Assembly: GCA_965224605.1 (NCBI GenBank)
Contig: CBDCZP010000010.1
Coordinates: forward strand, 62,001-126,000
Direction: 5' to 3'
DNA: 64,000 nt
Origin: HyVt-477 sp965224605
Lineage (GTDB): Bacteria > Pseudomonadota > Gammaproteobacteria > Thiotrichales > Thiotrichaceae
Below, piece by piece: positions 35,567 through 43,867 of this stretch. A program made the translations under genes and the position numbers. The notes beneath the pieces were generated by a model. It was given only the letters and a program-made list of their open reading frames with translations. It was not told where the DNA came from and did no database searches. The number at the start of each line of letters is the position of its first letter. Positions within the stretch are counted from its first letter, which is position 1.

Positions 35567-36691
35567 ATGACAAAGATAACTATTATTGGCGCAGGTTTTG
35601 GCGCATTGACTGCGGCTTCCAGCCTACGCAAACTCAACAAAAAAATTGAAATTACTCTCATAGCGCCAAGAGCTGAATTTATTTATTTCCCTAGCTTAAT
35701 CTGGATTCCATCAGGCTTACGCACGGGTGATGATTTACGTATTGATCTCACTACTTTTCTCAATAAACACAATATTACCTTCAAAGCCGGTACAGTAACC
35801 GGACTTAAGGATGCTGGCCGCACAGTTATAACCGATAATGATGAAATAGCTAACGATGGACTGATTATAGCCAGTGGTGCACGTTTTCTTAAGAAGCTAT
35901 CCGGCATTGAACACGCTCTGACTATTTGTGAAGGTATCGAAGTCACTGAGCAAATCAGTAAACGCATAGCTGAAATGGAGGGTGGTACGATTGCTGTCGG
36001 TTTTGGTGGCAACCCAAAGGAGCCTTCTGCGATGCGCGGTGGCCCCATGTTTGAAGTGCTGTTTGGCTTGGATACATTACTCCGTCGTCAAAAGCGAAGA
36101 GACAAGTTCAAGATTGTATTCTTCACTCCTGCTCCTACACCGGGCAAACGTCTAGGCGAAAAAGCTGTAGATAGCTTATTAGCTGAAATGAAAAAACGCG
36201 ACATCACTACTCAATTGGGTCACAAGATGAAGCAATTCACTGAAGATAAAATTATTACCGAAGGTGGAGAATTTGCTGCTGACTTGATTCTGTTTATGCC
36301 CGGAATGACGGGGCCTATGTGGCTGGACAACAGCGAGTTGCCACGCTCCTCAGGTGGTATGATCGAAGCCGATAAACATTGTAAAGTTACAGGGTTTGAT
36401 CATGTTTATGTAGCGGGTGATAGTGGCAGCTTTCCTGGCCCGGACTGGTTACCAAAACAGGCACATATGGCTGATTTACAAGCGGCTACCGCTGCCAGAA
36501 ACTTGCTATCAGAAATAGCCGGACAAGCAGCTAACGCCGTCTTTAAAGTTGAACTGATTTGCATTGTAGACACGCTAGATAAAGGTATTTTAGTCTTCAG
36601 AAACATGCAACGCACTGTGGTTTTTCCAAGTAAACTATTGCATTACGCCAAACGCTTTTTCGAATGGCTTTATTTGCGTAAATATCGATAG
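35567..36691 (+). CDS. SQR-like FAD/NAD(P)-dependent oxidoreductase
   Basis: A 374-aa flavoprotein with an N-terminal dinucleotide motif (TIIGAGFGALTAASSL) and the FAD-binding HVYVAGDSG block. Its layout is that of sulfide:quinone oxidoreductases and flavocytochrome c sulfide dehydrogenase flavoproteins. The usual redox Cys pair of well-studied SQRs is not obvious, so quinone-linked sulfide oxidation is only one option. The C-terminal basic-aromatic segment may touch the membrane. It follows the oxygenase by about 100 bases. Confidence 0.75.
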   Translation: MTKITIIGAGFGALTAASSLRKLNKKIEITLIAPRAEFIYFPSLIWIPSGLRTGDDLRIDLTTFLNKHNITFKAGTVTGLKDAGRTVITDNDEIANDGLIIASGARFLKKLSGIEHALTICEGIEVTEQISKRIAEMEGGTIAVGFGGNPKEPSAMRGGPMFEVLFGLDTLLRRQKRRDKFKIVFFTPAPTPGKRLGEKAVDSLLAEMKKRDITTQLGHKMKQFTEDKIITEGGEFAADLILFMPGMTGPMWLDNSELPRSSGGMIEADKHCKVTGFDHVYVAGDSGSFPGPDWLPKQAHMADLQAATAARNLLSEIAGQAANAVFKVELICIVDTLDKGILVFRNMQRTVVFPSKLLHYAKRFFEWLYLRKYR

Positions 36692-36772
36692 GAATTAACT
36701 TCAGAAGTATAGGGGTCAATACCAATTAATAATACTCCCTTCTTATTTCAGGAAGGCTGTCCTAGTTTACTG

Positions 36773-37984
36773 TCACTCAGGAGTCAAAATAAACAAGCCT
36801 CGATTAATATCACTAACAACTATTGTTCCGCTTGGGAAGAACGGGTAAACACTCCAGGCACCGTTGATTTTTGCTTCATTGCTCTCTGGATAAGTATCAA
36901 AAAAAGCAACCTCTGAAAGAGTATCAGTCGATAGGTCAGTGAATTCCAATATACGTAAACCAGATTCGTAGTTAGCTTCGTATATCTTCTTGCCAACCAC
37001 ATATAAATTATGATCAATGGCGTTGGTGGTGCCCCTATGTGTATAGAGGTAAACCGGATTATCCAGATCACTCACGTCCAACACCATCGTTCTGGTTCGT
37101 ACCCCAAAATTTTGTTCATCAAATTCATCGTTTACCAATAAATATCGCTGTGTTTCGTCAAGCCAGGCTTGATGTGTAAAAGCGAGGTTAGGGTAGTCTT
37201 GACTCGCTATAGATATCGTATTGGACTTTACGCTGACATCAACGATCCCTACAGAACTTTCATTCGAATCAAAGCAAATTTCTTTACCTATATAGTCAGT
37301 ATCTGGGCCAATATAATTGACACACTGTGCATCGTGAGTATCACCGTCAGCTGTATGACAACCCATAAATGTCGGATTCACAGGGTCTTGGATATCAACC
37401 ATATGTAAACCGCCTCCACAGGTATTGGTGCCGACAATATAGGCACAACCACTGTCTTCATTGATGACTATATTATGCGCAGTGGTAAATTCAGAGTAAA
37501 CCTTATCCGGCGTGAAAGTCACATTTGTGTTATTAGTGCGAAGTCGGGTTAGATCAAATACCTGCATACCATGGGCACCAGATCTATCCGCAATGATAAA
37601 CGCATGATTTTGATAAACCTTAATGTCTCTCCAGGAAGATGGAACTGTTTGAGTAGGCAACGTACCCACTATCACTGGATTTTGAGGATTGTCGATACGA
37701 ACAAAAGCAGTCCCATTGTTAAGTCCCATGAGTGCATATTCGACACCATTTGTAGAATCTGTCCAGCCCCAAATATCATTTCCTGCTGTAGCACCCAGTG
37801 TGCTAAGAGTAACCCGTTTTTCTAGTGTTATGGCTTTACAAGGGAATCCGGCAGCCTGTCCGTCAATACATGCGGTGGGTTCTGAGCCTGTTTCTGGCAA
37901 TAGAGTCGAGCTACTACCTCCAGTACAAGACGCAAGAAAACATATGGAAAGTAAGCCAATAAAAATTGATAATATACGGTGCAT
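36773..37984 (-). CDS. Choice-of-anchor B / LVIVD-repeat lipoprotein
   Basis: A 403-aa protein with a lipoprotein signal (LASC at about residues 17-20) and a beta-propeller-like domain of repeats such as FVRIDNPQNPVIVGTLP, LHMVDIQDPVNPTFMG and LDVSDLDNPVYLY. This is the choice-of-anchor B pattern, found on surface proteins of unknown role. The ATG at 37984 has GAGG in front and is preferred to an upstream start at 38017. It converges with the SQR-like gene. Confidence 0.85.
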   Translation of the reverse strand: MHRILSIFIGLLSICFLASCTGGSSSTLLPETGSEPTACIDGQAAGFPCKAITLEKRVTLSTLGATAGNDIWGWTDSTNGVEYALMGLNNGTAFVRIDNPQNPVIVGTLPTQTVPSSWRDIKVYQNHAFIIADRSGAHGMQVFDLTRLRTNNTNVTFTPDKVYSEFTTAHNIVINEDSGCAYIVGTNTCGGGLHMVDIQDPVNPTFMGCHTADGDTHDAQCVNYIGPDTDYIGKEICFDSNESSVGIVDVSVKSNTISIASQDYPNLAFTHQAWLDETQRYLLVNDEFDEQNFGVRTRTMVLDVSDLDNPVYLYTHRGTTNAIDHNLYVVGKKIYEANYESGLRILEFTDLSTDTLSEVAFFDTYPESNEAKINGAWSVYPFFPSGTIVVSDINRGLFILTPE

Positions 37985-38697
37985 TAGAAACCTCAATATT
38001 TTATTGATAATAAACAATGTAATTAAATTATTCAGTGCCTGAGTATAGATGGCACTTGCTTAAGAGATAAACGCTTATATTAGTGCTTCAACACTGGTTA
38101 CGATGGCTTGCCTCGTAATCCAATCCTGATGGCTCTGCTCATCTTGGCGCGGCTGAACCACAAAAACCAAGCACCCAATTATTAGGGGAGAGTAAAATTA
38201 TATGTCTGCGACAATAGTTCAAAATATAAGCACCTAAAAGAATTATAGTAGAAAAATCTACTCTGACTGCAATATTATTGAACTCGTTATGCGATGAGTT
38301 GCCCGTTAGACAGGTTGTACTGTTTATCTTTGTAAACAAATGGTTCTCACCACTGGCAAGGCTTATGAAACACACTATGCGATATAAAGAGACAATTGAT
38401 CATGGAGTTGATGAATCAACTCCATGAAAATATGCACTCTACCGAGTGAAACGATAAACGAGTATGCGCCCCACCCAATTTGCGAGAGACTAAGCGACTG
38501 ATGAAACGGATAAGCGTTAGCCCATCCTACAAAGATGGGTATTAAGTATTTGCCCGATGACGTTCCTTATCCGGCCTACAAACGCAAACACCAAAGAAAT
38601 AAAAACAAGTCATTTAGCCTGTCTTGAGCGATAGCGAACGCGGAAAATCAGTTAACACGTCACGTTTCGTACATAATCAGAATCAGGTTGTCTGTCT
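37985..38697. other. Long intergenic region with REP-like repeats
   Basis: About 710 bases between the lipoprotein and luxR-type genes. A REP-like unit is at 38508-38581 and a short dispersed repeat (TTGAGCGATAGCGAACGCGG) is near 38618-38645. A 78-codon minus-strand frame at 38139-38375 has no homology I recognise and is not called. Confidence 0.5.
38508..38581. repeat. REP-like repeat, second copy of the 16.56 kb family
   Basis: The shared words are GGATAAGCG on the left and CCCGATGACGTTCCTTATCCGGCCTACA on the right (quoted in two parts: CCCGATGACGTTCC then TTATCCGGCCTACA). A CCCATC/GATGGG hairpin lies inside. Confidence 0.65.
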
Positions 38698-39414
38698 TTA
38701 TAACAAGGAATGCAATAAAGCCTTAGAAACAGCACCCGTACGAGTAACTGAGTTCAACTTTTTCTTGGCATTATCCAGATGAAAGCAAGCGGTTCTCTCA
38801 GATATACTTAATATCACCGACATTTCCCACGATGTTTTGCCCTCAGCCGCCCACCGTAAACATTCTTTTTCACGAGTCGTTAGCCTATTTGCATAAATAT
38901 CATCTTTATCTTCATTGTGTAAATCAAAGAGTGCTGCACCTAACAGGTAGAGTGAATGTTGAGTCACTATGGAATTCAGTGTTGAGCGCTGGAAGGATTC
39001 TGAAACCGTACCGCTTAACAACCCAAACTCACTACCCACACCGTGATAGGGGAAAGTAATGCCCGATACAATTCCAAATTCAGCAGCTTCCGTGAATATT
39101 TGCTGGTTTTTTTTATCAATCTCGGTTACGGAATCAAGCCAGACAAGAGGAGTGCTTTTGGTTCGTGAATGACGCACTGTCAGGTCATCTTCAAAATAAT
39201 TAGCTTGCTGATAACGACGCTGCCATTGTTCTGGATAACCGCTTAATGTACGCAGATCAGGAGTCGTATTAGAAATATTAAATAAAGAACTGGCAAAATA
39301 GAAATTTTCGACGCCTAGTTCACGACAGAAGTTATTTACTGAATTCAGTAATTCCTGCTCATTGTTCGACTCTTGAAGAACATGACTGATTTTGTCTGAT
39401 AATTCTGTTTGCAT
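38698..39414 (-). CDS. LuxR-type quorum-sensing regulator (solo)
   Basis: A 238-aa regulator with an N-terminal autoinducer-binding domain and a C-terminal GerE-type helix-turn-helix (LTTREKECLRWAAEGKT, then ISERTACFHL). Residues matching the TraR acyl-homoserine-lactone pocket are W and Y in WQRRY, D in FEDDL and W in LVWLDS. The HTH Glu, Leu and Gly are kept. No luxI-type synthase is in the window, so it is a solo that may detect foreign or self-made signals. It lies downstream of the Cache-domain gene on the same strand. Confidence 0.88.
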   Translation of the reverse strand: MQTELSDKISHVLQESNNEQELLNSVNNFCRELGVENFYFASSLFNISNTTPDLRTLSGYPEQWQRRYQQANYFEDDLTVRHSRTKSTPLVWLDSVTEIDKKNQQIFTEAAEFGIVSGITFPYHGVGSEFGLLSGTVSESFQRSTLNSIVTQHSLYLLGAALFDLHNEDKDDIYANRLTTREKECLRWAAEGKTSWEMSVILSISERTACFHLDNAKKKLNSVTRTGAVSKALLHSLL

Positions 39415-39514
39415 TAAATCACATAAACTACGCTATTAACCACACCATTAACTGCTGACTATCTTAACGTAAAAGACTTACATATAGTACAAATAACATG
39501 CAGTTCTTAAATCT

Positions 39515-39552
39515 GTTGTGTGGCCTGTGTTGGGCGATAGCCGAAACACGGG
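39515..39552. repeat. Short dispersed repeat (GATAGC...AAACACGG family)
   Basis: A unit reading GCCTGTGTTGGGCGATAGCCGAAACACGG is split here into GCCTGTGTTGGGCG and ATAGCCGAAACACGG. Relatives are at about 29617-29652 and 38618-38645. Each lies just outside a gene. Confidence 0.55.
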
Positions 39553-39582
39553 GATCAAACTAGTTGGATGAATCCTGAGTCC

Positions 39583-40779
39583 TTAGAGAGTACAAATATC
39601 ATCCTCATAAACAGCCATGATTGATTTCAATTCTTCATGAATATAATGACGTTCATCTTCATCTAAATCAGCCAATTCAGTTGGTATTTCCTCTTGATCC
39701 AACAAACTGATTACTTTATTTACATCCTTGCATCCGCTTTGGCCTAAGCTTTCCAACATATCATCAAGAAAACGTTGCCTGTCATTTCCTATATCTCCCG
39801 TACCAAACCAGAAATTAAGACCCTTCTTTAAGAACTCATCATGAACTAAATAGTGTGTACCATCACAAGAAAAATTCAAACCAATAAGGCCGTTCACCAA
39901 ATTTAACGAACCCGAGCGAAGATAGATCGTTCGATCAGCAAAACGCAATGCAGAAAACTGTTTGAATATTTTCATAATGTCGGCTTTTGGCACGATAGCT
40001 CTATCCAGAAATGGTCGACGAGGATAAGCCAGGCAAATACTCATATCCGAGAGTTCATCCATAGTCAGAATACGATAAACAAAAGGATCATCAACATGCC
40101 AGACCGTGACACGGCTACTCGAATAATGGATTTGACAATGATAGACACCATGTCCAAGCATCAACTCTTCAAGTATTGACATAATACTATCCAATTGAGT
40201 ATCCATAGGGCTTTCAACACGTTGCTGCAAGAACAGCCCACTTCTAATAGCAGGATCACCCTTTATTTGTCTATATTGACGAGGCTCTTCATAAATCTCA
40301 TCAGCCGGTGGCAATTCACGCAAATCATAATCTACACCAAGAAAACCAACCGGTTGATCACTTTCATTTCTAATCACCTGAAGAGCAGTTATTGACGGTC
40401 TTTTCCTGTTTTTACTAATGTAAGCAGTAGATAAATGGAAATCTACCTTGCTGTCCTCATTAAAAACAACGTCATCTCCATCTTTTATCAGAAAAGCATT
40501 CAAATAAGGCCGTTGGGAACGATCTCGTCCAGTATCAACCGTATTCATACCTTCATGGAAAACCGTACCACTCAATTGAACACCCTCTACATCAAGTACA
40601 TAGGCATATTTACAGAACGGTAAGCGATCAAATACTTTACGCAGGTATTCATTCAGCGCACTGGGGCTATCCAGCAAGGGAGATAACTCGTGGGAAATTT
40701 CCAACAAAGAATTACCTAGTAATTTCTTTAATCCATTGCGTTGATGATTAACAGATTCTTTAATTGTATTTGGAATCAT
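39583..40779 (-). CDS. Soluble PDC/Cache sensor-domain protein
   Basis: A 398-aa protein with no signal peptide or membrane helix. Residues about 40-155 form a PDC/Cache-type sensor module: LPFCKYAYVLDVEGVQLS, then GRDRSQRPYLNAFL and QPVGFLGVDYDLRELP. This is the same pattern seen in periplasmic Cache domains, but here it is probably cytosolic. The C-terminal part (about 190-398) is acidic and unrecognised. No output domain was found. It lies upstream of the LuxR solo and may work with it, which is inference. Confidence 0.68.
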   Translation of the reverse strand: MIPNTIKESVNHQRNGLKKLLGNSLLEISHELSPLLDSPSALNEYLRKVFDRLPFCKYAYVLDVEGVQLSGTVFHEGMNTVDTGRDRSQRPYLNAFLIKDGDDVVFNEDSKVDFHLSTAYISKNRKRPSITALQVIRNESDQPVGFLGVDYDLRELPPADEIYEEPRQYRQIKGDPAIRSGLFLQQRVESPMDTQLDSIMSILEELMLGHGVYHCQIHYSSSRVTVWHVDDPFVYRILTMDELSDMSICLAYPRRPFLDRAIVPKADIMKIFKQFSALRFADRTIYLRSGSLNLVNGLIGLNFSCDGTHYLVHDEFLKKGLNFWFGTGDIGNDRQRFLDDMLESLGQSGCKDVNKVISLLDQEEIPTELADLDEDERHYIHEELKSIMAVYEDDICTL

Positions 40780-40849
40780 TGTATTTATTTTCTCACTTTC
40801 TGGGTAACTTATTAACTCTTGGCTTAGACTGATGGGTAATCAGGTATAT

Positions 40850-41701
40850 TTATCTCATTCCACGTTGTTTTTTAATCAAATCGTAAGCGGTGTGGATTTC
40901 CTGAGTACGTGCAGTAGCTTCTTTAATCATTTCTTCAGGTAACCCTTGCCCCGTTAGCTTGTCGGGATGATATTCTCGAATCAAACGTCGATAGGTTTTT
41001 TTAATTTCCGCGTTTGAATCCTCTTTTGACATACCCAGTGCTTGATAAGCAGCATCAGCCTCATTCGCAGGAGTGTATCGTTCTCCCCCAGAAGATTGCC
41101 CTGCTGAATGGTAGTAACCGCCAGCAAATTGATCCTGCCCCTGCAACATAGCCAGTAACTGCTCAAACGCGGATGCTGAGTAACCTAATTGTAATGCTAT
41201 TGTACGCATCACTTCCATCTCATCTGGATGAATCTTCCCATCAGCAAGCGCCACACGCACCAGATAAACCATCAACATTTGTTTCAGATTCGGAGAGGAG
41301 GCAGTAGCGGTGTTAAATTCTTGAATGAGTGGCTCTATTTGATAATCAATGTGTGAACCCTTTTTGAAATAACCAATCGCCTGTGAACGATGCGCAGCAC
41401 TCATATTCAGTTGAGACATAAAAGATTCAACATGTGTAATCTCTTGTTCAGATACGCGCCCATCAGATTTAGCAAGCATACCCATCAAGGTAAACACGGT
41501 TTTGAAAAAGACCGTTTGCCGTTCAGTTTTTAGTCCCTTCATGCCACCCACATTGCCGAAACCACTTAGCTGGCCTATCAAACCACCGGATAATTTAAAG
41601 CTGATGAAACTACCTGCAAGAAAACCAAGGATAGCGCCAAAAAAACTACGCCCAAGGAGATAGAAGCCAAGGATGGCGGTGATGTATTTTATATAACGCA
41701 T
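40850..41701 (-). CDS. djlA: Co-chaperone DjlA
   Basis: A 283-aa type III membrane DnaJ protein. The N-terminal membrane segment (about 5-38) contains a glycine-rich helix. A TerB-like domain (about 65-185) and a C-terminal J domain follow, with the HPD motif in REYHPDKLTGQG. DjlA stimulates DnaK ATPase activity and is linked to capsule and envelope regulation in E. coli. The length agrees with E. coli DjlA (271 aa). Confidence 0.93.
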   Translation of the reverse strand: MRYIKYITAILGFYLLGRSFFGAILGFLAGSFISFKLSGGLIGQLSGFGNVGGMKGLKTERQTVFFKTVFTLMGMLAKSDGRVSEQEITHVESFMSQLNMSAAHRSQAIGYFKKGSHIDYQIEPLIQEFNTATASSPNLKQMLMVYLVRVALADGKIHPDEMEVMRTIALQLGYSASAFEQLLAMLQGQDQFAGGYYHSAGQSSGGERYTPANEADAAYQALGMSKEDSNAEIKKTYRRLIREYHPDKLTGQGLPEEMIKEATARTQEIHTAYDLIKKQRGMR

Positions 41702-41776
41702 TTGTTTATTGTTGTACTCAGATTATTTTATTCAAGGGTTCATTTTAACGAAATAAAGCGTATGTTGACATCTTTT

Positions 41777-41865
41777 AAGGAAGCTCTGATTAAGTCATGT
41801 CTTTCTGGAAGTGAGCCTTCTGAAACATCGCTTCCAGAGGATTTCGACTTGTTCAGAGTTTCCTT
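41777..41865. mobile_element. MITE-like element, short copy with both ends
   Basis: The left end AAGGAAGCTCTGATTAAGTC and right end GACTTGTTCAGAGTTTCCTT are imperfect inverted repeats. The middle holds TCTGGAAGTGAGCCTTC and its near-complement CATCGCTTCCAGA. It lies upstream of the sensor gene. Confidence 0.8.
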
Positions 41866-42000
41866 GAGGGTTCACGCTACAATACTATCGAAAAAATTAG
41901 ACACGTTATCCCATTAATCAAAATAAAATCTTAAAATAGACTATAAAGAGTCTCTATCAACAGAATAGCCTCTATCAATTAGACTGATTGAGTGTCTTTC

Positions 42001-42070
42001 AGGAACCTCTGATTAAGTCCGGCGGATTTTAACCTCAGGGAAAACGGCTGATACTTGTTTAGAGTTCCTT
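42001..42070. mobile_element. MITE-like element, minimal copy
   Basis: AGGAACCTCTGATTAAGTC on the left and ATACTTGTTTAGAGTTCCTT on the right are inverted ends enclosing about 30 unrelated bases. It ends 27 bases before the start of the sensor gene and may influence its 5' end. Confidence 0.75.
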
Positions 42071-42096
42071 AAGCAAGTAATCACACGAGGAAATAC

Positions 42097-43011
42097 ATGT
42101 TAAAGCAGATGGAAGTTTTTTTGATCGCAGCCATTTTTGTTCTGGTGACAGCTATTGTACTGATTATCAACACCTGGCAGCGCGTGGATGAGTTCAAACA
42201 ACATAATAAAAATACCCAGCAAGCAGTCACAACAGGTGCCGTTTATGCTATTGATAACCACCTTCAGAATAGACATCGGCATGTTCAACTCTTTCTCGAC
42301 GAATACGAGCAACTGATCTTACACCTCAGTCGTTTCCCATCAGATGAGCAAACAGCGAATGACATTCGCAATCGGTTACAACAACGTTTCACTGATTTTT
42401 TCACATTCACCATCACGGATCGACAAGGAAAACCTGTATTGCAAAATATTGATTCGCTGGTTGGTGAAGCCTGCCAACTGGATTTAAACAACTTTGCTAA
42501 AATAATAAAAACGACCAATAAAGCAGTTGCTAACAAAGTCTTTGTTCACCCTCAAACGTTTCATTACCATTACGACATCATGGCGCCCATGTACTCAAGT
42601 GGAACGAGCGATATGAACGCCATGATAGGTGCAGAAAGTCGTATATTCTTTGCCAGTTTTTACTTAAAGGAAATAGCCGACATTCTGAAAACCCATGAAA
42701 TTCCAGGACAAAAACTGATACTCGTTAAGCAATCCAATACATCATTGATAGAAGTAACTCCGCAAGGAACAAGAGATAAACTTTCTCGCGATATTAATTT
42801 AACAAAGGCAGAACAAGAGCGGATTCAGGTACATGAGAATATTCCGAATAGCCTGTGGCAGCTCGTCAATTTACCTGATGCCAAATTTGAAAAATCCTAC
42901 CTGCGTAAACTATGGACTGAAGCGATTATTATTATGTGTATCGTTGCCTTTGCACTGTTCTTATTAATTGTTGTACTCATCAAAACATTAGAGAAACGCA
43001 ATAGTCATTAG
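42097..43011 (+). CDS. Sensor-only membrane protein (Cache/CHASE-like)
   Basis: A 304-aa protein with a first membrane helix (about 7-26), a periplasmic region of about 240 residues, and a second helix (about 275-298). It then ends in a short basic cytoplasmic tail. The periplasmic part has Cache-like features (FTFTITDRQGKPVLQNID, HYHYDIMAPMY). There is no kinase, GGDEF, HAMP or MCP output domain. It may hand its signal to another membrane protein. It ends at the edge of a MITE, so loss of an original output domain is possible. Confidence 0.65.
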   Translation: MLKQMEVFLIAAIFVLVTAIVLIINTWQRVDEFKQHNKNTQQAVTTGAVYAIDNHLQNRHRHVQLFLDEYEQLILHLSRFPSDEQTANDIRNRLQQRFTDFFTFTITDRQGKPVLQNIDSLVGEACQLDLNNFAKIIKTTNKAVANKVFVHPQTFHYHYDIMAPMYSSGTSDMNAMIGAESRIFFASFYLKEIADILKTHEIPGQKLILVKQSNTSLIEVTPQGTRDKLSRDINLTKAEQERIQVHENIPNSLWQLVNLPDAKFEKSYLRKLWTEAIIIMCIVAFALFLLIVVLIKTLEKRNSH

Positions 43012-43198
43012 GGTACCTATTAATTAGAATTTTCGTTCGAGTCAAGGCGGATGAATTTTGAGAGCCGCTGTGTATAAGGGTACATGAGGATCGCACGACT
43101 GCATGGATGCAGAAGGTAGGGCAATACAGGAGCAACTTGCCGAGAAATTTATCCAACGCCGTCGCCGTAATCGGGCGGAAAGGCAATTAATAGGTGCC
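43012..43198. mobile_element. MITE with GGYACCTATTAATT inverted ends
   Basis: GGTACCTATTAATT at 43012-43025 is repeated in inverse (AATTAATAGGTGCC) at 43185-43198, with one mismatch. The interior is also imperfectly self-complementary: GGCGGATGAATTTTGAGAG pairs loosely with CGAGAAATTTATCCAACGCC. The element is about 187 bases and has no coding frame. The stop of the sensor gene touches its left end. Confidence 0.78.
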
Positions 43199-43227
43199 GA
43201 TTAGTTAGCCGTAATATATCCATGCTT

Positions 43228-43731
43228 CTATCCATGCCCACGCACTTTATTCGACTCTACTGGCGTTATTGCCCCCATCTGTTTACTAACAATCATGATC
43301 TCAAACGCTATCGGGCTTGTATCATATAATTTAAGTATACGACTAGCATCTTCAATGACCCAGGCTTTAGCTGCGGTGCTTATCCAGTGATTACGAGCGG
43401 CCTTATCCCTTCTTGCACCTTCTAGCATGTAGGTATTGAGTTTATTCGAATAGTTCTTCTTAAACCACCGGCGCACGTCTCGGTAAACAGTTTTTGCGCG
43501 CTCCTGATCTGCGCAAGCATCATCCACGGTGCCAGTATTAATGGCAAACGATCCAGCCAATAACATATAATCCTTGATTTTTCCTGAAGTGTAGGTAATT
43601 TCACAATCACCAATAATCAAGCGAGTCACATCTTCTGACTGACTATCAAGACTATCTACCTTGTTTTTTACAAAGGTTAACAGTTGTTCAGCATCTGTTG
43701 GCAATGCGAAAAATTGTATTTCAGCTTTCAT
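43228..43731 (-). CDS. Hypothetical protein
   Basis: A 167-aa soluble protein that I do not recognise. It lacks a signal peptide and membrane helix. The first third (MKAEIQFFALPTDAEQLLTFV) looks like an alpha/beta start, and the middle is helical and basic. The frame is intact, the composition is normal, and it is transcribed against the acyltransferase gene. Confidence 0.6.
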   Translation of the reverse strand: MKAEIQFFALPTDAEQLLTFVKNKVDSLDSQSEDVTRLIIGDCEITYTSGKIKDYMLLAGSFAINTGTVDDACADQERAKTVYRDVRRWFKKNYSNKLNTYMLEGARRDKAARNHWISTAAKAWVIEDASRILKLYDTSPIAFEIMIVSKQMGAITPVESNKVRGHG

Positions 43732-43867
43732 GGTGGCGAATATCTCTAGATGAAGTCATCAATGTGAAATAAGCATTTATGGTGTACAAACGGGTGATAA
43801 TAACACTGTAGCGATAATAAACCTTTCTTCGGGTAATTAACAATAAAGTGTATAGGTCATAACCAAT

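Noticed and set aside
38139..38375. 78-codon minus-strand frame
   Set aside because: It has an unusual composition with no recognisable motif and no ribosome binding site, and it lies in a repeat-bearing intergenic region.
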